From Acidimicrobiales bacterium (GTDB lineage Bacteria > Actinomycetota > Acidimicrobiia > Acidimicrobiales > Iamiaceae): 53,454 bases of DNA. The notes under the pieces were generated by a model. That model worked only from the letters and a program-made list of their open reading frames with translations. It had not been told where the DNA came from and did not search any database. Made by a program: the position numbers and the translations under genes. Below are positions 16,719 to 25,591 of the stretch, piece after piece (positions within the stretch are counted from its first letter, which is position 1; the number at the start of each line of letters is the position of its first letter). The DNA lies in the NCBI GenBank assembly GCA_025463365.1, contig JAOBWM010000216.1, forward strand, positions 1 through 53,454, written 5' to 3'.

Positions 16719-18913
16719 CCACGACCGAGCCGACCCCGCTTGGGCCGACACCGCCGAGGCCGACGCTGCCGAGGACGAACCCGCCGAGGCCGACCTGGCC
16801 GGGCCGACCGTTCCCGGTCGGAGCCACATGGACGGGTGCCACCACCAACTTCTCGCTCTTCTCCGAGCACGCCACCGCGGTCGAGCTGTGCCTGTTCCAC
16901 GACGACGGCACCGAGGAGCGCGTGCCGGTCGTCGAGCGCAAGGCGTTCCACTGGCACGTCGAACTGCCCGACGTGGGGCCGGGTCAGCGCTACGCCTACC
17001 GGGTGCACGGGCCGTGGGACCCGGCCCAGGGACACCGGTTCAACCCGGACAAGCTGCTCATCGACCCCTACGCCAAGGCGATCGACGGGCTCGTCGACGA
17101 ACGCGCAGCCAGCACCCTCCCCTACATCCCGGGTGACGATCCCGCCCACGATGGATCCGACCTCGAGGTCGACGACGAGGACGACGCGGTTGCCATCCCC
17201 AAGAGCGTCGTGGTCGACGAACGCTTCGACTGGGAGGGCATCGAGCGACCCCGTACCCCGCTGTCGAGGACGGTCTTCTACGAGACGCACGTCAAGGGGT
17301 TCACCCAGCGGCACCCGGGCGTCCGCGATGACCTCCGCGGCACCTACGCCGGCCTGGCGTCGGACGAGGCGATCGCGCACCTTCTCGAGCTGGGCGTCAC
17401 CGCGGTGGAGCTCCTCCCGGTGCACCACATCGCCGATGAGGGCTTCCTGCGCGACCGGGGCCTGACGAACTACTGGGGCTACAGCACGATCGGCTTCTTC
17501 GCCCCCCACGCGGGGTACGCCGCCACCGGCACGCGCGGCGAGCAGGTCCGCGAGTTCAAGGGGATGGTCAAGGCGCTGCACCGCGCCGGCATCGAGGTGA
17601 TCCTCGACGTCGTCTACAACCACACCGCCGAGGGCAACCACCTCGGGCCGATGCTGTCGATGAAGGGGATCGACAACCGCTCGTACTACCGCTCGATGCC
17701 CGACGACCAGCGGTACTTCCTCGACTGGACCGGCACCGGCAACTCGGTCAACGTCGTGCACCCGAGCGTGCTGCGCCTCGTGCTCGACTCGCTGCGCTAC
17801 TGGGTCACCGAGTGCCACGTCGACGGCTTCCGGTTCGACCTCGCCTCGGTGCTCGGCCGCGAGACCTACGACTTCGACAAGGGCGCCGGCTTCTTCGACG
17901 CGATCCACCAGGACCCGGTGCTCTCCGAGGTGAAGCTGATGGCCGAGCCCTGGGACGTCGGCGCCGGCGGCTACCAGGTGGGCAACTTCCCGGTGCTGTG
18001 GGCCGAGTGGAACGGCCTCTACCGCGACGACATGCGCGACTTCTGGCGCGCCCGGGGCGCGCTCGGCAACCTGGCCGACCGGCTCGCCGGCTCGAGCGAC
18101 CTGTACGGCGACGACGGGCGCCGGCCCTACGCATCGGTGAACTTCGTGACCGCCCACGACGGATTCACCCTCGCCGACCTCGTGTCGTACGACCACAAGC
18201 ACAACGAGGCCAACGGCGAGGACAACCGAGACGGCACCGATGACAACCGGTCCTGGAACTGCGGCGTCGAGGGGCCGACCGACGATCCCGAGGTGCGGGC
18301 GCTGCGGGCTCGCCAGCAGCGCAACCTGCTCACCACCCTGCTCCTGTCCCAGGGCGTGCCGATGGTGGTCGCCGGCGACGAGATGGGGCGTACCCAGGGC
18401 GGCAACAACAACGCCTGGTGCCAGGACAACGAGATCAGCTGGCTCGACTGGGATCTCGACGACGACCAGCGCGCGCTGCTCGCGTTCACCCGCCGGCTCA
18501 TCGCATTGCGCCGCGGCCACCCGGTGTTCCGGCGGCGGTCGTTCCTGCGGGGCCACACCACCTCGGCCAACGCCGTGCCCGATGCCTGGTGGTTCGCCAC
18601 CTCCGGCCGGCGGATGACCCGGCGCGAGTGGGAGAACCCCGACGCCCACGCCGTCGGGCTGTTCCTCTCGGGCGATGCCATCACCGAACGGGACCCGCAC
18701 GGCGGCCGCATCACCGACGACTCCTTCCTCGTGCTCGTCAACGCCTGGCACGAGCACGTGACCTTCACGCTCCCGGCGGCCCGGCTCGGCCGACGATGGA
18801 CGTTCGAGCTCGGGACCGCCACGCCCGATGCGCCAGCCGGCGACTGGTCGGTCGGCGCCCGCGCCGACGTGGTGACGGCCGGCCGGTCGGTCACGGTCCT
18901 GCGTCGCGGGTAG
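16715..18913 (+). CDS. glgX: glycogen debranching enzyme GlgX
   Basis: A 732-residue GH13_11 isoamylase-type enzyme that cuts alpha-1,6 branches, giving linear ends for TreY. CBM48 domain about 25-150, then the barrel. [14 protein letters not shown] holds nucleophile Asp375, [19 protein letters not shown] the acid Glu411, [13 protein letters not shown] the third motif, and [16 protein letters not shown] is a GlgX signature. The first 20 residues are a Thr/Pro-rich stretch with no match to the family. GTG 16715 overlaps the treZ stop. The gene ends 12 bases before treY. Isoamylase-like TreX enzymes commonly travel with treY and treZ, and this gene fills that slot. Confidence 0.93.
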   Translation: MTTTEPTPLGPTPPRPTLPRTNPPRPTWPGRPFPVGATWTGATTNFSLFSEHATAVELCLFHDDGTEERVPVVERKAFHWHVELPDVGPGQRYAYRVHGPWDPAQGHRFNPDKLLIDPYAKAIDGLVDERAASTLPYIPGDDPAHDGSDLEVDDEDDAVAIPKSVVVDERFDWEGIERPRTPLSRTVFYETHVKGFTQRHPGVRDDLRGTYAGLASDEAIAHLLELGVTAVELLPVHHIADEGFLRDRGLTNYWGYSTIGFFAPHAGYAATGTRGEQVREFKGMVKALHRAGIEVILDVVYNHTAEGNHLGPMLSMKGIDNRSYYRSMPDDQRYFLDWTGTGNSVNVVHPSVLRLVLDSLRYWVTECHVDGFRFDLASVLGRETYDFDKGAGFFDAIHQDPVLSEVKLMAEPWDVGAGGYQVGNFPVLWAEWNGLYRDDMRDFWRARGALGNLADRLAGSSDLYGDDGRRPYASVNFVTAHDGFTLADLVSYDHKHNEANGEDNRDGTDDNRSWNCGVEGPTDDPEVRALRARQQRNLLTTLLLSQGVPMVVAGDEMGRTQGGNNNAWCQDNEISWLDWDLDDDQRALLAFTRRLIALRRGHPVFRRRSFLRGHTTSANAVPDAWWFATSGRRMTRREWENPDAHAVGLFLSGDAITERDPHGGRITDDSFLVLVNAWHEHVTFTLPAARLGRRWTFELGTATPDAPAGDWSVGARADVVTAGRSVTVLRRG

Positions 18914-18925
18914 GGCGGCGATCCC

Positions 18926-21022
18926 ATGACCGCACCCTCGGCGTGGCGGGCCACGTACCGCCTCCAACTCACCGCCGACTTCACGTTCTCCGATGCCGCC
19001 GAGATCGTCCCGCACCTGCGCGACCTCGGCATCTCGCACCTGTACCTGTCCCCGTCGCTCGAGTCGGTGGCCGGCTCGACCCACGGCTACGACGGCACCG
19101 ACCCGACGCGCGTCTCCGAGGAGCGCGGCGGCGAGGAAGCGTTGCGGGCCCTTGCGTCCACCGCGCACGAGGCCGGGCTCGGGGTGCTGCTCGACATCGT
19201 GCCGAACCACCTCGCCGCCTCGGACGAGACGCCGTGGTGGGCCGATCTCGAGATGCGGCCACGGATCTTCGACTACGACCCCGACACCGGCTGGTACCGG
19301 CGCTTCTTCGACATCGACGGGCTGGCCGGCGTCCGCCAGGAGGACCCGGACGTCTTCGACCGCACCCACGTGAAGGTGCTGGAGCTCGTGCGCGACGGCG
19401 TGATCGACGGGCTGCGCATCGACCACCCCGACGGCCTCACCGACCCCGCGGGCTACCTGTCGAGGCTGGCGCGGGAAGCCGGCGTGCCGATCTGGGTGGA
19501 GAAGATCCTCCACCCAGGCGAGGCCCTGCGGCCGTGGCCGGTGGCCGGCACGGTTGGCTACGAGTTCGCCGACGATGCCACCGCACTGTTCGTCGATCCC
19601 GCCGGGGAGGCGGCGATCACCGAGGCATACCGCGAGCTCACCGGGGACCGATCGACGTTCGCGGAGGTCGCCCTCGCCGCCAAGCGCGAGCAGCTGGAAG
19701 GTCCGTTCACCAAGGAGCTCGACCGGCTCGCCTCCCTGGAGCCCGACCTCTCGCCGGTCGACCTGGCCGAGGTGATCGCCCGCTTCGGGATCTACCGCAC
19801 GTACGTGGACCCGTCGACGGGACTGGTCACCGAGGCCGATCGGGCCGCAGTGCACCGCGCGGTTGCGGGTGCTGGCGCGCCAGACGTCATCGCTCGGCGC
19901 CTCCTGCTCGACGAGCCCGGCCACGACGAGTTCGTCCTCCGGTTCCAGCAGACCGCCCCGCCCGTCACCGCCAAGGGAGTCGAGGACACGGCCTTCTACC
20001 GGTCGGTCCGGCTCCTCGCCCGCAACGAGGTCGGCACCGATCCGGACCGGTTCAGCCTCTCCGTCGACGCGTTCCACGCCGGGTGCCTCGCCCGCGCCGC
20101 GGCCACGCCGCACGGCCTGCTGGCCGCCACCACGCACGACACCAAGCGCTCGGCTGACAGCCGGGCCCGGATCGGCGCGCTGGCCGGCCTGGCGGACGAG
20201 TTCGACCTGCTCGTCCGCCGGTGGTTCGTCCTCGGCGACGTCGTGAGTGACCGGCTGCGCGACGAGGGGGTGATCTCCGGGCCGACGGAGATCGAGCGCT
20301 GGTTCGTGCTGCAGACCCTCATCGGCTCGTGGCCGATCACCTCCGACCGGCTCGACGAGTACCTCGTCAAAGCGTTGCGGGAGGCCGGGCTCGCGACGGG
20401 GTGGGTGGATCCCGACGAGGCGCACGAGATCGCCGTGCTGCGCTGGTCCCGCGAGCTGCTCTCCCTGCCCGCGTTCGAGACCGACTTCCTCCCGTTCGTC
20501 GAGCGGGTGGCCAACGCCGGCGAGTGGGCGTCGGTCGGCCAGACGCTGCTGCGCGCCACCACCCCCGGCGTGTGCGACGTGTACCAGGGCGACGAGACCT
20601 GGTTCCTCTCGCTCGTCGACCCCGACAACCGGCGAGCGTTCGACTGGGACCGGCGGCGCACGCTGCTCGCCGAGGTGCGCGCCGGTGCCGAGCCGACCCG
20701 GGCGACGGCGAAGCTCCACGTTCTGCACCACGCGCTCGCACTGCGGTCGCGCCGGCCCGAGCCGTTCGCCCCCGGAGGCAGGTACGGGCCGATCGACGCC
20801 GGACGGGCCACCGTGGCGTTCACGCGTGGGGACGCTGAGATCCTGGTGGTGGCGACGCTTCGTCCCGATCCCGGAGCCCGGCTCGCAGTGGCGCCGGGAC
20901 GCTGGCGCGACGCCCTGGCCCTCGGCGGCGCCGCTTCCGGTGGTGAACGAGACCTGCCCGCCGAGGTGACCGTGGCCGAACTGGTGGGCCCGTTCGGCGT
21001 GGGCCTCTGGGAGCGGGCCTGA
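18926..21022 (+). CDS. treY: malto-oligosyltrehalose synthase TreY
   Basis: A 698-residue GH13_26 enzyme that turns the reducing-end alpha-1,4 link of a maltooligosaccharide into an alpha,alpha-1,1 link. The N-terminus [13 protein letters not shown], the motif [28 protein letters not shown] (nucleophile Asp166), IWVEKIL (acid Glu192) and [15 protein letters not shown] are all TreY signatures. It is slightly shorter than many homologues (700-800 residues). It begins with ATG 12 bases after glgX, the only junction in the operon without an overlap. It is the last gene; no clear intrinsic terminator is seen in the 49 bases before the next gene. Confidence 0.93.
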   Translation: MTAPSAWRATYRLQLTADFTFSDAAEIVPHLRDLGISHLYLSPSLESVAGSTHGYDGTDPTRVSEERGGEEALRALASTAHEAGLGVLLDIVPNHLAASDETPWWADLEMRPRIFDYDPDTGWYRRFFDIDGLAGVRQEDPDVFDRTHVKVLELVRDGVIDGLRIDHPDGLTDPAGYLSRLAREAGVPIWVEKILHPGEALRPWPVAGTVGYEFADDATALFVDPAGEAAITEAYRELTGDRSTFAEVALAAKREQLEGPFTKELDRLASLEPDLSPVDLAEVIARFGIYRTYVDPSTGLVTEADRAAVHRAVAGAGAPDVIARRLLLDEPGHDEFVLRFQQTAPPVTAKGVEDTAFYRSVRLLARNEVGTDPDRFSLSVDAFHAGCLARAAATPHGLLAATTHDTKRSADSRARIGALAGLADEFDLLVRRWFVLGDVVSDRLRDEGVISGPTEIERWFVLQTLIGSWPITSDRLDEYLVKALREAGLATGWVDPDEAHEIAVLRWSRELLSLPAFETDFLPFVERVANAGEWASVGQTLLRATTPGVCDVYQGDETWFLSLVDPDNRRAFDWDRRRTLLAEVRAGAEPTRATAKLHVLHHALALRSRRPEPFAPGGRYGPIDAGRATVAFTRGDAEILVVATLRPDPGARLAVAPGRWRDALALGGAASGGERDLPAEVTVAELVGPFGVGLWERA

Positions 21023-21071
21023 GCCGACGAGTCGCCAACTGATCCAAGGCCCACGGGGGTAGAACGGCTCC

Positions 21072-21449
21072 ATGCCGGACGAACAAGATGCTGCCGAGGC
21101 TCTCGATGACGACGAGCTGTCCACCGACGAGCTGGGTGACGCCGGCGAGGGCTGGGAGCCGCCCGATCGGCCGCCGGGCGTCCAGGCCTACGGCGCGGCG
21201 GGTGGCGAGCCCCATGCCACCGAGAGCGTGATCGCCCGAGCGGCACGCGAGGAGCCCGAGGAGCTCCCCGATGACATCGACGCGGACGGCAACGAGGTCC
21301 AGGTCGAGGGCGAGGAATGGGGCGACGACCAGCCGGCGGAGGTCGCCGCACTCCATGCCGTCGACGAGGGTCTCGGTGACTTCGACTCCGATGTCGACGA
21401 TCCCGACCTCGAGGCGGCCTGGGAGACCGACCCGGAGGTCGACCGCTAG
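21072..21449 (+). CDS. DUF5709-like acidic protein
   Basis: A 125-residue, strongly acidic protein. The pattern STDELGDAGEGWEPPDRPPGV followed by ESVIARAAREEPE resembles the DUF5709 family of actinobacteria, which has a conserved SPPxRPW-like core; here it is EPPDRPPGV. It has no cysteine, signal peptide or membrane segment. The ATG at 21072 follows a TAGAAC box (21060-21065) by six bases and lacks a Shine-Dalgarno, so it may have its own leaderless promoter rather than being part of the trehalose operon. Function is unknown. Confidence 0.65.
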   Translation: MPDEQDAAEALDDDELSTDELGDAGEGWEPPDRPPGVQAYGAAGGEPHATESVIARAAREEPEELPDDIDADGNEVQVEGEEWGDDQPAEVAALHAVDEGLGDFDSDVDDPDLEAAWETDPEVDR

Positions 21450-21522
21450 CGCTGCTCGCGGCGACGGCGCGCGCGTCGAACATGCGCGCGATCTGATCCG
21501 GTTGGCTGTCACCCCCCGCCGG

Positions 21523-21528
21523 TAGGGT
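21523..21528 (+). promoter_or_regulatory. putative leaderless -10 box TAGGGT
   Basis: TAGGGT lies six bases before the ATG at 21535, the same spacing as in front of the first gene of the window. No Shine-Dalgarno is present. Inferred from pattern. Confidence 0.45.
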
Positions 21529-21534
21529 TCGTCC

Positions 21535-23013
21535 ATGGCTCCAGGACCGGCTGAGGCGGCAGATCGACCCAAGCGGCGTCCGGGCACATCCACGTCCAAC
21601 TTCGGCGTCGGCCGCCGCGAGAACCACGACGCATCGGGCTTCTATGGCCGCTTCGGGGTGCCCGAGCTGTCGACGGAGTCGACCATCTCGGAGCGCAAGG
21701 CGATCGACGAGATCTTCGTCGGACCGTCGAACGACATGCACCAGCTCGACGACGACTCGGTGGCTCTGGTGGTCACGTCGCCCCCGTACTTCGCCGGCAA
21801 GGCCTACGAGGAGGCGCTCGGCGAGGGGCACATCCCCGCCACCTACCTCGAGTACCTCGACATGCTGGAGGACGTCTTCGCCGAGTGCGTGCGCAAGCTC
21901 GAGCCGGGCGGCCGCATCGCGGTCAACGTCGCCAACCTCGGCCGCAAGCCGTACCGCTCGCTGTCGAGCGACATCATCGGCATCCTCCAGGACCGGCTCC
22001 ACCTCCTGCTCCGAGGCGAGGTCATCTGGATCAAGTCGAGGGGCGCCGCCGGCTCGTGCGCGTGGGGCTCGTTCCAGCGCCCGACCAACCCCGTCATCCG
22101 CGACCTGAGCGAGCGCGTGATCGTGGCGAGCAAGGGCCGCTTCGACCGAGCCCTGAACCAGCGCCAGCGCGGGCAGCGGGGACTCCCCTCCGAGGTCTCG
22201 CTGTTCCGGGACGAGTTCATGGAGGCCACCACCGACGTGTGGGAGATCGCGCCTGAGCGTGCCAGTCGCGTCGGTCATCCTGCGCCCTTCCCCGTCGAAC
22301 TCCCCGAGCGCCTCATCCACCTCTACACCTACCGGGATGACCTGGTGCTCGACCCGTTCATGGGATCGGGCACCACCGCGGTGGCCGCCATGGCCACCGG
22401 CCGGCACTACGCCGGATACGACACCGATGCCGACTACGTCCAGGCGGCGACAGACCGCGTCGCCGCCGAGCGAGAGCGGCTCGAGGAGCTGCACGCCCGT
22501 GAAGGAGCCCCTCGGCGGGTGGTGCTCTCGCCCATCCCCGCTCCTGCCGACGACACCGAGGACTTCCAGGTTCGGGCCGTCCGGGAGGGACGCGCGGCGC
22601 GAGACCTCGCCCGCGAGGCGCTGGAGCAGTGCGGCTTCACCGACATCTCGGCGAACGTGTCGCTGCCCGAAGGCGTCGAGGTCAACTTCGTGGCGCGGGA
22701 CGCGAACAACCAGCGCTGGTACTTCGACGTGTCCGGTGGGTTCACGTCCAGCAGGCCCGGCCTCAAGCGGACGGACACGCTCTGGAAGGCGCTCGGCAAG
22801 GCCGCCGTGCTCCACGAGACGCACCGTGATGTCCCGCTGGTCCTGCTGACCACCGACTCGCCGGCTCCCGGGAGCTCCGGCGCCGCCGCCCTCGCCGCCG
22901 TGACCGGCACGAAGCACCCGATCCGCGACCTCATCGTGTTGAGCTCCGCCGCCGACCTCGATCGGCTTCGCGTCCACGGTCGGGGCAACACCAGGCGAGG
23001 CGGCCGTGCCTGA
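21535..23013 (+). CDS. DNA methyltransferase (N4-cytosine-type, class beta) with nuclease-fold C-terminal domain
   Basis: A 492-residue protein. Motif IV is VVTSPPYF (81-84 TSPP), and motif I, DPFMGSGTT (273-281), comes after it, so the order is the permuted class beta. SPPY favours N4-cytosine, though N6-adenine cannot be excluded. Residues about 345-480 form a second domain with EGVEVNF, WYFDVSGGF and RPGLKRTDTLWKALGKAAVL (from 407). This domain is clearly similar to the stand-alone protein at 7425-7991. The place of its nuclease ExK motif reads DVS, so the fused copy is probably inactive and may bind DNA. No separate restriction enzyme is adjacent. It may be a solitary epigenetic or repair-linked methylase. 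The next gene overlaps its end by eight bases. Confidence 0.85.
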   Translation: MAPGPAEAADRPKRRPGTSTSNFGVGRRENHDASGFYGRFGVPELSTESTISERKAIDEIFVGPSNDMHQLDDDSVALVVTSPPYFAGKAYEEALGEGHIPATYLEYLDMLEDVFAECVRKLEPGGRIAVNVANLGRKPYRSLSSDIIGILQDRLHLLLRGEVIWIKSRGAAGSCAWGSFQRPTNPVIRDLSERVIVASKGRFDRALNQRQRGQRGLPSEVSLFRDEFMEATTDVWEIAPERASRVGHPAPFPVELPERLIHLYTYRDDLVLDPFMGSGTTAVAAMATGRHYAGYDTDADYVQAATDRVAAERERLEELHAREGAPRRVVLSPIPAPADDTEDFQVRAVREGRAARDLAREALEQCGFTDISANVSLPEGVEVNFVARDANNQRWYFDVSGGFTSSRPGLKRTDTLWKALGKAAVLHETHRDVPLVLLTTDSPAPGSSGAAALAAVTGTKHPIRDLIVLSSAADLDRLRVHGRGNTRRGGRA

Positions 23014-23374
23014 CAGCCCGAACGCCGGCTGGCCGGGCAGGGTGGCGGTCGCGATCCTCCGCTCTGACCCGCCAGAGGTGTTCGTGGCGTCGGATTCCGA
23101 GGTGCTCGGTCGGGTGCTCGCCCTCCGTCTCGTGGCCAAGACGGCGCCCGAGGAGCTACCGGTCGAGTCGGTCCGCTCGATCCGCGCCGCGCTGCTCGCC
23201 GAACGCTGGGGCGACGCCGTCGCCGATTGGATCGACGCGACCGGTGACGTGATCGACGCCTACCCCGACGACGACATCTGGACCGACGAGCGCCTCGACA
23301 GCGAGGCCGCGTCCTTCGAGATCAAGCTCGCCCGGATCTTCGAAGGCGACCTGCCCGACGCACGCGACGGGTAG
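23006..23374 (+). CDS. hypothetical protein coupled to the DNA methylase
   Basis: A 122-residue protein without recognised family. It is acidic in its second half (DAYPDDDIWTDERLDSEAA), with no membrane segment or signal peptide. The GTG at 23006 lies inside the end of the methylase gene (eight-base overlap), so it is translationally coupled and probably works with it. The N-terminal part AVAILRSDPPEVFVASDSEVLGRVLALRLVAKT looks like a small alpha/beta domain. Third codon positions are GC-rich like its neighbours, supporting a real gene. Confidence 0.6.
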   Translation: MPDSPNAGWPGRVAVAILRSDPPEVFVASDSEVLGRVLALRLVAKTAPEELPVESVRSIRAALLAERWGDAVADWIDATGDVIDAYPDDDIWTDERLDSEAASFEIKLARIFEGDLPDARDG

Positions 23375-23414
23375 CGGCGGACCGGGTCGAGCGTGGAGGT
23401 CGGCGGCGAGAAGT

Positions 23415-24200
23415 TCAGGCCGCAGCCATCGCCTCGCTTGCCTGTTCGGCGAGGACCTGGCGCTGGGCGGCCACGATGCGGGGGTAGGCCTTGGTGTAGC
23501 GCGGCACCCAGACGAACCGCAGCACGGTGCGGACGAGGCGGGGCAAGCCGCCGAGCAGGGCCGCCTGCTGCTCCGGGCTGGCGCTCGGGAGCAACCACGG
23601 GGCGATGAACGGCAGGACCTTCTTGCCGTCGTCGCCCATGGCCTGGCCGTGGCCCTGTTCCATCGCCACCCGTGGCACCGAGGCGAGGAAGATCGGGAAC
23701 GTCTCGGCCTCCTCGCGGTCGAGGTGGTCGTCGAGGCAGGCCACCAACGCTTCGGTCGCCCGCACCGCGTCGTCGCGGACCGATGCCGCATAGCGCTCGG
23801 GCATCGATGCCACCAGGGCACCGTCGGACGCCACGACCACCAGGGCGGCGAGGGACTCGGACACGGCGACGAGGTGCTCATCGAGGACGTGGTGGTCGCT
23901 CGCCATGGTGGCCTGGAGCGCCTCCGCAGCCGGGTCGTGGGCGACCATCATCGGGAAGAAGATGGTGTCTTCGACCGTGTGATGGTGCTCGATGCCGGCG
24001 AGCATCTGGGTGTACCAAGCCTGGAGCTCCTCGGCCCCGGCGCGGTCGGTGGGGTCGAGCGCGCCGAGGGCCACGGCGAGGGCCCGGCTCTGGGTCCGCA
24101 TGGCCTGGTGCATGACGTCGAACATGAGGAGGTCGGCCTGGGTGCTGGGCTCGTTCGTCGAGAGGGCGGCGGAGATGGCGGTGACGGTTGCGGGGGACAT
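23415..24200 (-). CDS. hemerythrin HHE domain protein
   Basis: A 261-residue protein with a four-helix hemerythrin-like bundle. HHHTVEDTIFFPMM and HLDREEAETFPIF supply two HxxxE iron-ligand motifs, with DHHVLDEHL between them. Such proteins bind a di-iron centre and take part in oxygen, nitric oxide or iron stress handling. Residues about 190-261 form an extra tail, rich in hydrophobic and aromatic residues (LPFIAPWLLPSASPEQQAAL), not found in minimal HHE proteins. The ATG at 24200 has AAGGAG ten bases upstream; the open frame extends further but without family resemblance. It converges with the methylase operon and is divergent from the pirin gene. Confidence 0.8.
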   Translation of the reverse strand: MSPATVTAISAALSTNEPSTQADLLMFDVMHQAMRTQSRALAVALGALDPTDRAGAEELQAWYTQMLAGIEHHHTVEDTIFFPMMVAHDPAAEALQATMASDHHVLDEHLVAVSESLAALVVVASDGALVASMPERYAASVRDDAVRATEALVACLDDHLDREEAETFPIFLASVPRVAMEQGHGQAMGDDGKKVLPFIAPWLLPSASPEQQAALLGGLPRLVRTVLRFVWVPRYTKAYPRIVAAQRQVLAEQASEAMAAA

Positions 24201-24393
24201 GCAGGGATGGCTCCTTGGCTGGGCCCTCCGGCGGAGGGGCTGCTCCACATCGTGCGGATGCCCGCTTGGACGCCACTTGGGAGCGACGTGAAGCCATCTC
24301 ACATGCGGTTCGACCAGCACGAACGACGCCGGGATGCGAGGGTGGGCGCGGCAACGGGATGGCCCTGACGGGGGATCGGATCGTCCCGACGAA

Positions 24394-24417
24394 ATAGTTG
24401 ACATGACAACTATGTTG
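24394..24417. promoter_or_regulatory. MarR-type operator before the pirin gene
   Basis: A perfect inverted repeat, ATAGTTG (24394-24400) and CAACTAT (24407-24413), has a six-base centre. A further GTTG (24414-24417) pairs with CAAC at 24407-24410, so three half-sites sit side by side. This AT-rich island stands out in very GC-rich DNA and has the size and layout of MarR-family operators. TTGACA at 24398-24403 could be a -35 box, but no -10 is visible 16-18 bases later. It lies 60 bases before the pirin start, so the pirin gene is the likely target. No marR gene is in the window. Confidence 0.55.
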
Positions 24418-24475
24418 TCGAGTGGGAACCGAGAGCGATCCTGAAGCGATCAGGCGCTCGGAAGGAGCCGGAACC

Positions 24476-25441
24476 ATGCCCGCAGTCACCGTCGACGATC
24501 TCCTCACCCTCCCCCGGGTCAACGAACCCGGCCCGGGCGCCGCCGAGCGCACGGTCAAATCCGTCACCACCGCACCGAAGGGCTTCGAGGGCGAAGGCTT
24601 CCCGGTCCGGCGGGCCTTCGCCGGGGTCGATGCCGCAGACCTCGATCCGTTCATCCACATGGACCAGATGGGTGAGGTCGAGTACGGCGCCGGCGAGCCC
24701 AAGGGCACGCCGTGGCACCCCCACCGCGGCTTCGAGACCGTCACCTACATGATCGACGGCGTGATGCAGCACCAGGACTCCCACGGCGGCGGCGGGGTGA
24801 TCCGCGACGGCGCGACCCAGTGGATGACCGCGGGAAGCGGCATCTTGCACATCGAGACGCCGCCCGAGTGGTTGGTCAAGGCCGGTGGTCTCTTCCACGG
24901 CATCCAGCTGTGGGTGAACCTGCCCGCCGCCGACAAGTGGACCGCCCCGAACTACCAGGGCCTCGAAGGCGAAGACGTCACGCTGCTCACCTCGCCCGAC
25001 GGTGGTGCGCTGATCCGGCTGATCGCCGGTGACCTCGGGGGCCACGCCGGCCCGGGCAGCACCCGCACCCCGATCACCCTCGCCCACATCACCCTGGCCC
25101 CCGGCGCACGGGTCCGGATCCCGTGGCCCGAGCGGTTCAACGGCCTCGCCTACGCGCTCAGCGGCGCGGGCACGGTCGGCGCTGAAGTTCGTCCGCTCGA
25201 GGGCGGGCAGCTGGCCGTGACCGGACCGGGCGACACCCTCACCCTCACCGGCGCCCAGAGCCCCGATTCCCGGACCGACTCGTTCGACGTGCTCGTCCTG
25301 GGCGGCCAGAAGATCGGCGAGCCGATCGCATGGAGCGGTCCGTTCGTGATGAACACGCGCGCCGAACTGCTCCAGGCGTTCCAGGACTACGAGGCCGGCA
25401 AGCTCGGCGTCATCCCCCACGGCGCCCTCGGCATCACCTGA
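24476..25441 (+). CDS. pirin family protein
   Basis: A 321-residue bicupin of the pirin family. The N-terminal cupin carries the metal-binding pattern HPHRGFETVTYMIDG, then MQHQDS and GSGILHIE, giving the His/His/His/Glu iron site. FHGIQLWVNLP is also conserved in pirins. Some bacterial pirins have quercetin dioxygenase activity and others regulate metabolism by protein binding; the sequence does not choose between these. The ATG at 24476 has AAGGAG eight bases upstream. The operator at 24394-24417 suggests induction by a small aromatic or redox signal through a MarR regulator located elsewhere. A strong hairpin follows the gene. Confidence 0.9.
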   Translation: MPAVTVDDLLTLPRVNEPGPGAAERTVKSVTTAPKGFEGEGFPVRRAFAGVDAADLDPFIHMDQMGEVEYGAGEPKGTPWHPHRGFETVTYMIDGVMQHQDSHGGGGVIRDGATQWMTAGSGILHIETPPEWLVKAGGLFHGIQLWVNLPAADKWTAPNYQGLEGEDVTLLTSPDGGALIRLIAGDLGGHAGPGSTRTPITLAHITLAPGARVRIPWPERFNGLAYALSGAGTVGAEVRPLEGGQLAVTGPGDTLTLTGAQSPDSRTDSFDVLVLGGQKIGEPIAWSGPFVMNTRAELLQAFQDYEAGKLGVIPHGALGIT

Positions 25442-25495
25442 CGGGGAGTCGGCCGGGTCCGCTCGTGGGACTCGGTACCGAGCCCGAGGAGAACA

Positions 25496-25525
25496 GAGGC
25501 CCACCGGCCAGAGCCGGTGGGCCTC
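25496..25525. terminator. bidirectional hairpin terminator
   Basis: A perfect 13-bp stem (25496-25508 with 25513-25525) encloses a four-base loop CAGA. It lies between the convergent pirin and MFS genes, so it can serve both. On the plus strand no T-run follows; on the minus strand TGTTCT follows, a weak U-tract. Confidence 0.75.
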
Positions 25526-25591
25526 GTCGCGTGCGGGACCGGGGTGGGGACGATCCCGCTGCGGGATGGTGCGGCGAACCGCGGTTCGATC

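Noticed and set aside
16445-21124. Very long open frame on the strand opposite glgX and treY
   Set aside because: It mirrors the third-position GC bias of the sense genes, has no protein-family sequence and is rich in Val/Gly/Arg/Glu runs. Same for the antisense frame at 48416-52513.
24398-24426. TTGACA as a strong sigma-70 promoter for the pirin gene
   Set aside because: No TAnnnT is found 16-18 bases downstream; the hexamer is part of the inverted repeat.
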